A DNA stretch of 64,000 nt from Rhizophagus clarus (lineage: Eukaryota > Glomeromycota > Glomeromycetes > Glomerales > Glomeraceae), in contig BLAL01000053.1 in the NCBI GenBank assembly GCA_015698045.1, forward strand, positions 250,501 through 314,500, given 5' to 3'. The notes beneath the pieces were generated by a model. The model had not been told where the DNA came from. It did not search any database and worked only from the letters and a program-made list of their open reading frames with translations. Each line of letters begins with the position of its first letter. Position 1 is the stretch's first letter. Both the position numbers and the translations under genes were made by a program. This document shows, in pieces, positions 46,680 through 57,050 of this stretch.

Positions 46680-48179
46680 ATGAATAAAGAAAACGAAATA
46701 CAAATTCAAATAGAGTCTGAGTTTAAAGGTTTAAATATCTCTGATAAAGATTCTAATTCTGTAATCATCAACCATAAAAATTGTTATGACGAAAAATACT
46801 ACAAACCATGGTGTAAAAATTGTGTTCCTAGTTGCATAATTGAAGGATGGACTAGTGAAAATCATGATATTGATAAATTTATTAAAGATACTATCTATGA
46901 TGCAAAATTAAACTATGTTGATAATTATCCAGAATTTCTTGAGTGGGTACCCTTTGATAGATTTGAAGATATAAGCCTTATTGGTAAAGGCGGATTTTCT
47001 AAAGTATTTTCTGCAACTTGGATTGACGGCCAAGCGAAATATAAAAGGCAAGCTGATGGAAATTGGAAAAAATTAAATCCTGAACCTATAAAAGTTGCTT
47101 TAAAAAGGCTAGAAAAATCACAGAATATTTCAGTTAAATATTTAAATGAGGTATTTTATATATTGCTTTATACATGATTTTTTTATTAATCAATGATTGT
47201 TGTTAATTTAATCATATTTACTTATTTATTTTAATGCGAATAATAGCTTAAAATGCATTGGAAATTAAATAAATTTTATGATTATTTATTAAGATTTTAT
47301 GGAATGACTAAAGATCCAGAAACTAAAGAATTTGTGATGATTGTACAATTTGCAGAAAAGGGAGATTTGAGATCTTTTCTTTCAAATAATTTCAATAAAA
47401 TATTATGGAAAGATAAATTAAATATTTTGGTTAAATTAATAATAGATCTTGAATATTTACATAAATTAGGGTATTTCCATAAAGATCTTCACTCTGGAAA
47501 TATACTATTGATTAATAATTTGTCTTACATTTCGGATTTTATGTTATCTGGATCACCAAATGAAAAGGAATCAGATAATAATATTTATGGAGTATTGCCA
47601 TATGTTGCTCCAGAAGTTTTGGTAAGTAAATCATATACGTTGTCTTCTGATATTTACAGTTTTGGTGTAATTATGGTTGAATTATCATCTGGTGAACGTC
47701 CTTTTTGTAAAAGAAAATATGATGAAGCCTTGGCATTGGAAATAATCAAAGGACTCAGGCCAGAATTTGGAAGGGGAACTCCTGAAATTTATAAAAAATT
47801 AGCTTATAAATGTATGAATACTAATCCAGAACAAAGACCAACAGCAAGTGAATTATGGAAAGAAATAAATTTTTGGTATGATTGTACTCTTGATATATAT
47901 CAAGAAAATGAGCAATATGGTTATAAAGGAAAAGTGATTAAAGCTATGTTTGAAGAAGCTGACGAAGAAATACCATATTTTCCTGTTTCATATGAGATTA
48001 ACCCTAATGTTACTTATACTAGTAAAGTCTTAGACTTTGTCCCATCAATATTAACTGAAGGTATTTTATTTATAGTTTTATGATTAAATAATAATCCTAC
48101 TTAACTAATTTTATCATTTTATCAATAAGAATACCATAATTCCTTTCCTGAATGCATAGAAGTCATTTCAGATGACTAA
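46680..48179 (+). CDS. TKL-like kinase, possibly inactive
   Basis: Three exons (46680-47150, 47247-48060, 48130-48179) give 444 residues. An N-terminal extension leads to the Cys block KPWCKNCVPSC, WTSEN, VPFDRF, loop GKGGFSKVFSATW and VALKRL. The catalytic loop is HKDLHSGN and the DFG position reads DFM, a change that removes the metal-loop glycine. APE is kept. The first intron is at the phase-0 site shared by the whole local family. The C-terminal tail YTSKVLDF is like that of the two-kinase gene. It is the closest full-length relative of the 23108 gene. Pseudokinase function is possible but unproven. Confidence 0.85.
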
Positions 48180-50363
48180 ATCTTTTTTGGTATGTATAAT
48201 TAATTAAAATGTTATTTTAGATACTAAAAAAAAGATAGTTATCACGTAATGTAAATATTATAAATTCGTTTACAAGATTTCTATGTATAATTTTCTTATC
48301 CCAATTCTTTAGAAGACTTTAATTGGCTCCTGCATTTAATCACCTCTTAAATGTTTCCTAATGTTCCACTGTGTATGCTATTCTAGAACAAACAAATAAT
48401 TTTTTTCATCTAAGAATAACTGAATTATATTACTAATAAACTCACACTCACATAACTTAATGAACTAAATAAATTTATTTATAATAATTCGATTTCATTT
48501 CTTTTTCCTATTTGTAATTTACTATAAACAATTAATTATTTTTAAGCTTAACATATAATTATTATTTTTACTGATATGAATTTGAAACAAGTAATTTTTA
48601 TTAAAATGATGTGATTATTGATATTTCTTAATCAAACTATCAAAATTAACCTGAATTCATCCAGCTTTGAATTACACACATTCACTGTTTTGTTGAGTCA
48701 ATGTTATCATCTTCATTATCTTTTAAATTGGATTCTCCTTGAGATTGTATAATAGCTGCTTTATCATCACTAACCATTATATCATCAGCCATTTTACTAT
48801 TATTATCTTCTTTCCTGGTAGCTTTAGAAATATCAAAAACATCAGAAGATTTATATATATGTATCATTAAAATTAATTATTGTATATGAAGTTTATACCT
48901 TGGCACATATTTCAGATGTACCCACCTATACGGACATTATATGCTTTTATAGAATATGTTCTTTTACTAAAAAATTGTGGGATAAAAATTTTGGGAAATC
49001 ATAGGTTGAAAATGATTAACAATCGTTCAGGAACAATTAAACTGAAAATGAGCCCATTTGATTTTATTGAAATTAATTAAAACAAATAAATAAATAGATG
49101 ATTTTTTTTGCTATTATTATATTTATAACATGAAAAAAAATTCCTTCGTAGTAAATTTAGCCAAAAATGATCAACAAGTCAATTTTATCAGATTACCTGT
49201 GACTTTACGTGCGATCTGATATACTGATTCAAATAGTGATAATCTTTTTTAGAATTTTTTTTTTCAAAAAAAATTATTTAATTTCTTTTTTTAGTTTTTA
49301 TTAATTTTTATTCTTAGAATTTGGAACTAGTTGTATTTTTGAAAACTGAATTTAAAATAAGTGCAACCGATTTGACCCTTTTGAAATTGGATAGTTAGTC
49401 ACAAGTGAAGTCAGGTTTGGGTCACATTACCGACAATCATTTTACCAACAATCAAATTACCAACAGTTATTTTACCAACAATCACTTGACTGACAGGTAC
49501 ATTTTACTGACAGGTACATATTTCAACAATCATTTTATCAACAATCATTATACTGACAATAATTTTACAATATTTTACAAACAATTCTTTTACTCCATTA
49601 TATTTATTATCATAATAAAATGCATTTTAAATATAAATAATTTTATAAATTTTTATTCATTTTTACAAAAATATAAGAATTTTTTTCATGATTACTGCGT
49701 CTTATTAGGATTTAATCAGGATTTGATACAGGAAAGTAGGAAACAATATATAGATTATTTGATTTTTTCCATGATATCTCTTTTAACTATTTTTGTTTAA
49801 AATGTTACATCATTGATAAACAAATGTTTAAAAATTGCATGATTTACATTGTATAACCAATATGAAAATGTTATGAAAGTTATATTTAAAAGGAAATTTT
49901 GCAAATTGCTTTCCAATAAAATCACAATCCCAATGCACATATAATAGGAAATTTTATTATATAATACACATATAGCATGATATTTCCAACAAAGAAATAA
50001 TGTAATAAAAAACTATTTTATCATAAAAATAAATTTCAATTTTCATCTCTTTTCTACTGCAGTTTTTCTAAATGAATAACTTAATTTATGAAACTATTTC
50101 TTCCACTCATAATAAAGATAAAATTAATATTCATAGGTATATTATGCTTAGGCCAGACAAATAAAATATTTAGATTCTCATAACATAAAATTTTAAAAAT
50201 GATGCGGGCACGTGGTTTTTTTATATATATATTAAATTTTTCATATTAATTTCTTTATTTACGTCACATGCATTCCTTTCATATAATATGAAATTTGTAT
50301 CACAAATAAAATAACCATCTGATCATTTGTTTGCACAACAATCTTTTTTTTTATTCTGAACAA
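48180..50363. other. Spacer with a doubtful minus frame and a motif island
   Basis: The segment 48215-48410 is related to 29060-29260. A 61-codon acidic frame on the minus strand (48867-48682, containing SKMADDIMVSDDKAA) could be an exon, but nothing confirms it. The repeat at 49420-49570 is listed separately; the plus frame 49405-49800 begins in it. The rest is AT-rich. Confidence 0.45.
49420..49570. repeat. Degenerate ACCAACAATCA motif island
   Basis: ACCAACAATCA, ACTGACAGGTAC and related words alternate with ATTTT about every 15-20 bases. Translated in one frame it gives a false Asn/Thr-rich peptide. Confidence 0.6.
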
Positions 50364-51667
50364 TGCCAACAGTTATTGTAAATGTTGAATATCTTTCTAA
50401 ATCAGTTTTTGGATGGGAAGGTCTTCCAGTTGATGAAAATATAAATGTTGATCATTTATGAAATAAGAAGAGAATTATGGAATAAGAATATTACAGCATA
50501 TTTTAGTTTCACAAAAACAAGTGAAAAAGAGAAAATAGGATTAAAATGTGATGTATGGGAGACTGCAAAGAATTATGGAAAATATATTACTTTCAAATTA
50601 AAAGATAATGATTATTTCAATGAGTCTACAACAAAGACTAAAAATGCATTTGAATTAATGAGAATTGCATCAACACTTAATTATCTACCTGAATTTAATC
50701 TACCAAAGAATTCTTCTGATCAATTGCATATTGATTTATGTGAACTGATTAAGACAAAAGGAAGTAGATGGATTGGTAAAGACAATGCAAATGTAATAGG
50801 AAAAAAATTTATTACAGATTTATCAAAATCAATATGGTATATTGATAGTTGTTCTTTTAAAACTACAGATGATAAGTATAAAATTCCAGAAATTTTCACA
50901 ATTTTTTTTAATCGGGCTCATCCTGAAAATCACAAACATGCATGAAGATCTTTTAATTCCAGTGAATTGCAAAATTTTTACAAAATTTTAATTAATTATC
51001 TTGAATTACCTTGGATGTCTAAACCTAAATTTTCTTGACTTAAAGTACCTTTGCAAATTTATGTAAATAATTTATTAAAATATTCAGATTACTTAATTGA
51101 GCAAAAAGCTATAACTTTAAAAAACCAAAACTCTTTAGCTCCCATTGTTGATGAAGGTAAAGCTGCTTATATAGAAATATTGGATGCAAATATTTAGTGA
51201 CCACCTATTATTGTTAAAGAATTTAAATTGTTAACAAGATCTTTGAAAGAATCACCATATTGGGAATCAATAAACATTAGCCAATTTTATCCAAATGAAT
51301 GAATGTAAGTTAATTTATTTTTTTTAGTAATTGATATTAATGATTAATATTAATAATTAAATTTATCAATTAATTAAAATTTAGGAGGAGATGCAGATTT
51401 ATTGAAAAAATAAAGAATGCTTTTTTATTTAAAGCAGGAAAATATACATACTATCATGGAAATATTCAAAATTCTGTTTACCTTTGGCGTATTGATAATA
51501 ATGCTAATGAGGAAGAATTAGCCAATAAGCATTATAAAATTAGAAATAATTTGAAACAAACTATTCAAATATATCATACCAGAGCAATGAGAAAAGAATT
51601 TATTGATACTGTTGAGCTTTGTATTGGTAAAGTTGAAAGGCAAGAATTCATTATATTTACCCTATAA
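50364..51667 (+). pseudogene. Broken gene of unknown family
   Basis: The start MPTVIVNVEYLSKSVFGW is followed by a frameshift near 50447, then a long frame to 50945 with IGLKCDVWETAKNYGKY and WIGKDNANVIGKKF. After that the same frame carries on through TGA stops (about 50943, 51037, 51199 and 51300, one preceded by TAG) with clear coding look, for example ELPWMSKPKF and SPYWESINISQFYPNE. A GT-AG intron (51305-51384) joins to a last exon with NSVYLWRIDNNANEEE. The stops fall where tryptophan would fit. No domain is recognised; it could be a host multigene-family member or carried by a transposon. Confidence 0.6.
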
Positions 51668-51669
51668 AA

Positions 51670-51960
51670 AATAAATGTCCGGAAAATGTTATCAAAAATG
51701 TCTGGAAATGTCTGGAATAAATCTGATGTGTCTGGAAAATATCCACTTTTTTGGTACATATCTGACACACTTCTGATACTTAAAATTTTGACATGTCCTA
51801 ACTTTGTCCAGAATTCGTCCAGTATTTGTTCGGTATAAAATTTTGGACAAATTCTGGACAGTTAAACCTGGACAAAATCTGGACATAGTAAAAAAACCAG
51901 ATAGACAAATTCTGGACATAAAAAAGTTCAGGACAAATTCTGGGTACTATTTCCAAAAAA
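51670..51960. repeat. Degenerate TCTGGA / TTCTGGACA motif island
   Basis: GTCTGGAAA, TCTGGACA and ACAAATTCTGGACA occur at least a dozen times with variable spacing. Frames through it on the minus strand (51574-52007) translate the repeat only. Confidence 0.65.
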
Positions 51961-52162
51961 GAATAAATTAATTTTGTAAAAAAATGCAAAAAGCACAAAA
52001 CTGACATTCAAAACCTTTTCTGTTGTGCTAATTAAAATTGCAGAGCAGGCAAAAATACTATATATCTATAATATAAAAATTTTGGGTTAACTGTTAATAT
52101 ATAATAATAAATATTTTAATTATAATAATAAAACTACATGATTAAATTTAATATATTCTTAC

Positions 52163-53334
52163 TTTTGCAATAACTCCTAATGTATTGGTAGAAATATTTT
52201 CTTGTAAAATTTCATTTTCATTTCCAGGAACTTCTTCTTTTAATGTTTTAAGTATAATTTGTACTGCGAGATTAATTATGTGTACTAAACAACGTACATG
52301 TTGATTTTTAGCATCAAATTTAAATCCTTCATATTTGCATATTTGTTCAAATTTACTAAGCATTTTATTCATATTTGATGCGTTATCTGTACTAACACCT
52401 AATATCTATATGTTAAAAATAAATTAAATTCAAAAATTATATTAAATAAAATATTTATTAGCAATATTTACCTTTGGTAAAAGATTAAATTCTTTTAAAA
52501 TTTCAAAAAATTTGGATGCAATGTTTTCTCCTGAATGTGGACCTTCTATATGAAAAAAATCAAGAACTGTACTTTTAAGCTTCCAGTTACTAGTGATCCA
52601 ATGAATTGTTATTCCTAAAAAAGAAAGCTGGTTTCTAGACGTCCATCCATCTAAGGTAAAGGAAAATTTTCCTGGTATTTTCTATAAATTTATAAAGTAA
52701 AATATAAGTCAAATGTTTATAAATGTAATTTATGATATAATAACCTGTAATTCTGTTTTAATGTGTTCTTTTTCACTATCAAAAATTTTTATAATATCAT
52801 TATGAATAGTATCAGCTGAAGGTACAATAACTTCAGAATTAAGTCGTTTATCATTTTTTTAAATAATGGATTTTGAACTATACTAAAGGGTTGATCATCA
52901 TCTGTAATCCAATATACTAAATCTTTACGAAAAGATTCTTGTGTAAATATCTACAATTTAATTAGTTTAATAAATTATGGTATATAAATATAATAATAAA
53001 TAAATTAAAATAAAATATATACCAACTATTCTGATATTTCAAGTTTATTTAACGCATCAGTTATTTGGTTTATTTCTAAATATAAATCATCATGTTTACT
53101 TTTAATGTGTTTCCATAAACTAGAAGTTGAACCATTTTTAGATACTTTATAATTTTTATCGCAATGATTGCAATAATATCTATTATGTATTTTATTTAAA
53201 GTAAAATACTTATGGACTAATGATTTTTGTTTTTTAGTATCTTTTGATTCATTAATTTGAGGTATTACATCTAATGGATCTAGTGGTACGACATTATCAG
53301 GTGAACTTTCTGAATCTATATCAATATTACTCAT
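52163..53334 (-). pseudogene. hAT-type transposase with BED zinc finger, truncated
   Basis: The first block (53334-53026) is acidic, then has a BED-type finger: YYCNHCDKNYKVSKNG then LWKHIKSKH. Exon-like blocks follow at 52950-52745 (DDDQPFSIVQNPLF, then a frameshift), 52682-52472 (FSFTLDGWTSRNQLSFLGIT) and 52405-52163 (STDNASNMNKML, HVRCLVHIINLAVQ). These match the order of hAT catalytic-domain segments. Splice-like GT and AG borders separate the blocks. The C-terminal dimerisation region is missing, since the sequence turns into noncoding DNA after the donor at 52163. No terminal inverted repeats were identified. Confidence 0.7.
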
Positions 53335-53739
53335 GCTTTTATATTATTTTGTAATTCTTAAAAAAAAAAGAAAAATTGTAATTTTTTTTAATGCACATCC
53401 GTTATTTAAATGTAAATGCGTGTAAAATTTTACTTCCAAAAATGTCAGTCAAAAAACCTGATTTCAATCAAAATATAAACAATGACATCAAAAAATGATG
53501 ATATCAAAAAATAAACAATGATCGATAAAAAATAACAATGATAATCAAAAATCAAATTAAAAAAATCTTATCTTATCTTTATTTGATAGTTGATGCACAC
53601 TTAATTTTAAAATAAATATTTGTATTTAACAAAAGTTCAAGCAAAAAGAAGTAAAGGATGGGTTAAATTTACAGGTTAACAAGAATTTGAGTATGAAAAG
53701 GCAATTAAATAAATAAATGAAAATTAATTTATCATCTCA
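53335..53739. other. Spacer with a CAATGA-word cluster
   Basis: From 53450 to 53560 phrases such as ATAAACAATGA and ATCAAAAAAT recur with irregular spacing. No gene. Confidence 0.45.
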
Positions 53740-54012
53740 TGTATTCACAAAGATCTTTTCATCACCTGTTTGTTCACCAAGCTTTCTATCATCCCGTGCA
53801 TCCATAAAGATCCTTATCATCTCACGCTTCCCATGTTTCATCCCATATGTCCATAAAGATCCTTATCATCCTGCACTTCCCGTGTTTTATCCCATGCATC
53901 CATAAAGATCCTTATTATCCCGCACTTCCTATGTCTCATCTCGTATATCCATAAAGATCCTTATCATCCTGCGCTTCCTGTGTTTCATCCTGTACATCCA
54001 TAAAGAGACTAA
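53740..54012. repeat. 49-bp minisatellite, about 5.5 units
   Basis: CATAAAGAT marks appear at 53803, 53852, 53901 and 53950, and a variant at 53999, an exact 49-bp step. Units read CATAAAGATCCTTATCATCC followed by a C/T-rich GTGTTTCATCCC part, with 10-20% variation. Because 49 is not a multiple of three, a conserved coding role is unlikely. Confidence 0.85.
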
Positions 54013-54074
54013 AAATTAATGAATTAAATTAGTAAAGTGTAAACAAGAAAAGAAACAAGAAGAAATAAGATGCT

Positions 54075-55445
54075 CACCTTTTCTTGAAGATTCCAAGACC
54101 TAAATAAAAGAGGAAATTAGCAGGTAAAAATGAAGAAGTGAGAAAAATAAATTCTAAATAATTAAAATAAATACTTTTCTATGAAGAATCAAAAACCTAA
54201 AAGATACAGATAATCAGTTCATTAAAAATCAAAGCCACTAAAGTACGTTCTTCTATTTGTCAATAAACTTGTGTTCAATGAGGACATATGAAATCAGTAA
54301 AAGGAGAATGCAAAAGGAAATCAAAAAAAAACAAACAATTGGAAAAACAAAACATACAACTCTCCAAGACCAAACCATTTACCACCTGGTAAGATTACTA
54401 GTGCTTTTTTACGAGTATTATCAATAATTCTTCCAATTCACATCTACTAATTGACAGTAGGTTTTTTAGTATTAAAGGAAATGGTGATAATATATATAAT
54501 TAAGAATCAATTTTGCAGAATACATTATTTCACTATTAAGATAATCCAAAACGAAATTAATAAAAAAAAATAAAAATAAAAACAAAAGCTATATTCTAAA
54601 TACTTGCCTCCCTGTGGAAAACTGCAAAAAACCTGAAACCTAAAAGAGAAAAACGAAATCAGCAAAAGAGTATGAAACCAATTGAAAAAAAAAATTCTAA
54701 TTACCTGCCTCCCATAAAGCTGCAATTGAACACAAACTTAAACGAAAAGAAAACGTTCAATATTGATAACAAAAGAAACAAAAGAAACTAAAAAGAAGGT
54801 ATGAAACAAACAAAATATATATAAATATATATATATTGTTTATAATATATGCATATATCTAACTACCACCTTCTGTAAAATCAAAATCTAAAAGAAGAGA
54901 AAACATTCGGAATTAGCAAAAAAACAAAAAAAAAATTTATAAACGAAAAAACACCTGCCTTACCATGAAGAGTAACGAAGAATTGAAAACCTAAAAGAAA
55001 AGAGAATGCATTAATGATTAATTAGCGATAGAATAAAAAAAACAACCTGAAAAATGACACACCTGCCTTCCTATAAAGAACAATAAAGAACCTAAATAAG
55101 AGAAGGACGAATTGAGTAAAAGGATATGAAAGAAATAGAAAAAAAATCCCAATTACCTGCCTCTCGTAAAGCATCAAAAAATCAATACCTAGTAAACGGA
55201 GAGGAAGTGGAGGAAGTATGAATAAAGAAAAGAAACCCAGAAAAATAAATTATAATAAATGTCTGTCTTTTCATAAAGAACCTAAAGAAAAGAAGAACAA
55301 AATTAATAAAAGAGTATGAAAGAAACAAAGAAACAAACAAATATCTCAACTACCTGCCTTCTCGAATAATCAAAAACTTGAGAGAGAACATTTGGAATTA
55401 GAAAAAGGTGCCAAAAAAAAGAAAAACGATAAAAGAAACTACCTT
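54075..55445 (-). other. Tandem array of micro-exon/intron units (minus strand)
   Basis: On the minus strand short blocks of 19-36 nt alternate with introns of about 66-130 nt. Blocks lie at 55376-55354, 55281-55263, 55188-55157, 55091-55063, 54990-54955, 54887-54867, 54736-54705, 54639-54604 and again near 54101-54080. Many blocks end GGAAGGCAG or GGGAGGCAG directly before GT. Intron 3' ends share the theme TACTCTTTTACTAATT then TTCTTCTCTTTTAG. Most blocks are open in more than one frame because they are pyrimidine-rich, so I cannot fix a protein. One donor (after 55263) is AC instead of GT. The unit appears to have spread by tandem duplication of an exon with its intron. Confidence 0.6.
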
Positions 55446-55874
55446 TCAGTGAGGGAAGGGAAATGCGAGGAAAGAGAATAGGGGGTTTCTTTTTTTGCTA
55501 ACGTTAACGTTAATTATGTAGTCAGATATATTGGTTGTCTAGTGTCTTCACTATTCAGTGGATTAAATGATTAGAGGAATATTTTTTGATCTCTTTTTTC
55601 GATATATCATTAATAAAGTGAAAGCAATAGAGCTTAACGTTAAATTAATAAACTAGAATATGCGTTTATTTAGGGGACTTCGTCCCCCTATGATATATGA
55701 GTATATATGCCGTACCTAGTACTCGTTTATTGGATTTATTGGATGTAAAAATAATTAACAAAAACTATAATCGCACCAATGGTGTTAAACACCACATCAC
55801 ATGTTTATATGTTACACACCTAATCAGTTTATAGATGCGATTTATTTTAATTATTTTTCTTGTTAATTTTTTAG
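55446..55874. promoter_or_regulatory. Intergenic gap between two divergent micro-exon arrays
   Basis: The flanking arrays point away from this gap, so it may hold a divergent promoter. It contains a strong hairpin AGGGGACTTCGTCCCCCT at about 55672-55689 and a loose inverted match between AAAATAATTAACAAAAAC (about 55750) and GTTAATTTTTTAG-side sequence (about 55860). No TATA box can be singled out in this AT-rich background. Confidence 0.35.
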
Positions 55875-56330
55875 GTGCGGCTTTAGACATGTAGAATTTT
55901 GGTAGGGATTACGAAAAGTTTTTTTTATTGAATTTTTTTCTTTTATCAAATGTTCTACTTACATTTCAGTTTTCTTTTTTTAGGTAGCTGGACCTTCAGA
56001 CGTGTGAGGATTCAGTAAGGAAAGGAACATTTTTTTTAGATTGACTTTAACAACACGTTCCTAACATTTCAATTTTTTTTCTTTTTGTTTATTAAACAGT
56101 AGATTCTGATTTCAAAGTACCGGTAATAGGTAAGCTTTTTTCTGCATTTATTTTCCTTTTTCTTATTCTTTATTAACTTGCTTGTTTTTTTTTTAGACAC
56201 GTCTGTTTTTAGTTCCATTTTGGCAGAAATCGAAGTGAGTTTTACTTTTTTTCTTCTTTTGTTTGTTCTTTTGTTCTTTTACTAATCTTTTATCTCTTTT
56301 TTAGATTCAAGTGAGTCTACTTCGTCTCTT
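55875..56330 (+). other. Tandem array of micro-exon/intron units (plus strand)
   Basis: Blocks bounded by AG and GT lie at 55875-55901, 55984-56014, 56100-56129, 56197-56234 and 56305-56310. Donors are GTAGGG, GTAAGG, GTAAGC, GTGAGT and GTGAGT. Acceptors follow T-rich runs. Intron lengths are about 67-85 nt. The exon sequences differ from those of the minus-strand array, but the layout is the same. A protein frame could not be fixed. Confidence 0.5.
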
Positions 56331-57050
56331 TCTCTTATTATTTTATTTTCTTTTAAGATGATATTAACTGTTTATTTTTTATATTTTATGGGTGGGTGTT
56401 TCGGTATCTTTCATTTTTTTCCCTTTATTTCTTTTACTTTGCCTTTATCCCTTTTGTTGGTTTTGTTGATTTTATTTTTTTGTTAATTCTTGTTTCTTTT
56501 GTTAATTCTTGTTTCTTTTGTTAATTCTTGTTTCTTTTGTTAATTCTTGTTTCTTTCATTGATCCTTATCTCTTTCATTGATCCTTATCTCTTTCATTAA
56601 TCCTTTTCTTGTTTCTTTTGTTGATTTGTTTCTTGTCTCCTTCAATGATCTTTGGCTTCTTTTCCATGATCTTTGTTTTTTTCCATGATCTTTGGCTTCT
56701 TTCATTGATCTTTGGCTTCTTTTGTTACTTTTTTGTTCCTTTGTTGATTTATTCCTCCTTTGCTCCTTTTTTCTTTTTCATTTGCCATTTATTTCTTTCA
56801 TTCCTTTTTCACTACCAATTGTTTCTTTTATTCCTTTTAATTCCCTTTTGCTTTTTTCATTCATTCTTATTCTTTCTTCGTTTCTCTTGTTCCTACTTCA
56901 TTTCCTTTGTCCATTTTCATGTATCTTTCCTTTCTCTTTTATTCTTCCTTTGTCTTCTTTATTGTCCTATTTTATTGTATTTTCCCGTTCTTTCTTATAT
57001 ATTACAGTGCATTCGATCTTTTTATAAAATTATGTATAAATAAAATCATA
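56331..57050 (+). repeat. Pyrimidine-rich tract with 19-bp tandem repeats
   Basis: About 700 bases are mostly T and C. At 56480-56556 the unit TTGTTAATTCTTGTTTCTT repeats four times, followed by two to three units of TCATTGATCCTTATCTCTT, so the 19-bp period persists while the sequence drifts. Later phrases such as TGATCTTTGGCTTCTTT repeat less regularly. Two plus frames here (56609-57043 and 56692-57027) are low-complexity Phe/Leu/Ser runs, not called as genes. Confidence 0.7.

Noticed and set aside
49405-49800. 131-codon plus frame
   Set aside because: It begins in the ACCAACAATCA island and continues through AT-rich sequence without domain features.
50364-51667. TGA read as tryptophan (alternative code or mitochondrial origin)
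   Set aside because: The same sequence has a frameshift, a TAG and a nuclear-type intron, and intact neighbouring genes use TGG for Trp. Mutation is simpler.
53803-54010. Possible CRISPR-like array (49-bp units)
   Set aside because: It is continuous tandem repetition with point variation and no repeat-spacer division.
56609-57043. Phe/Leu-rich membrane-protein-like frames
   Set aside because: They are translations of a pyrimidine tract with 19-bp repeats, and two overlapping frames are equally open.
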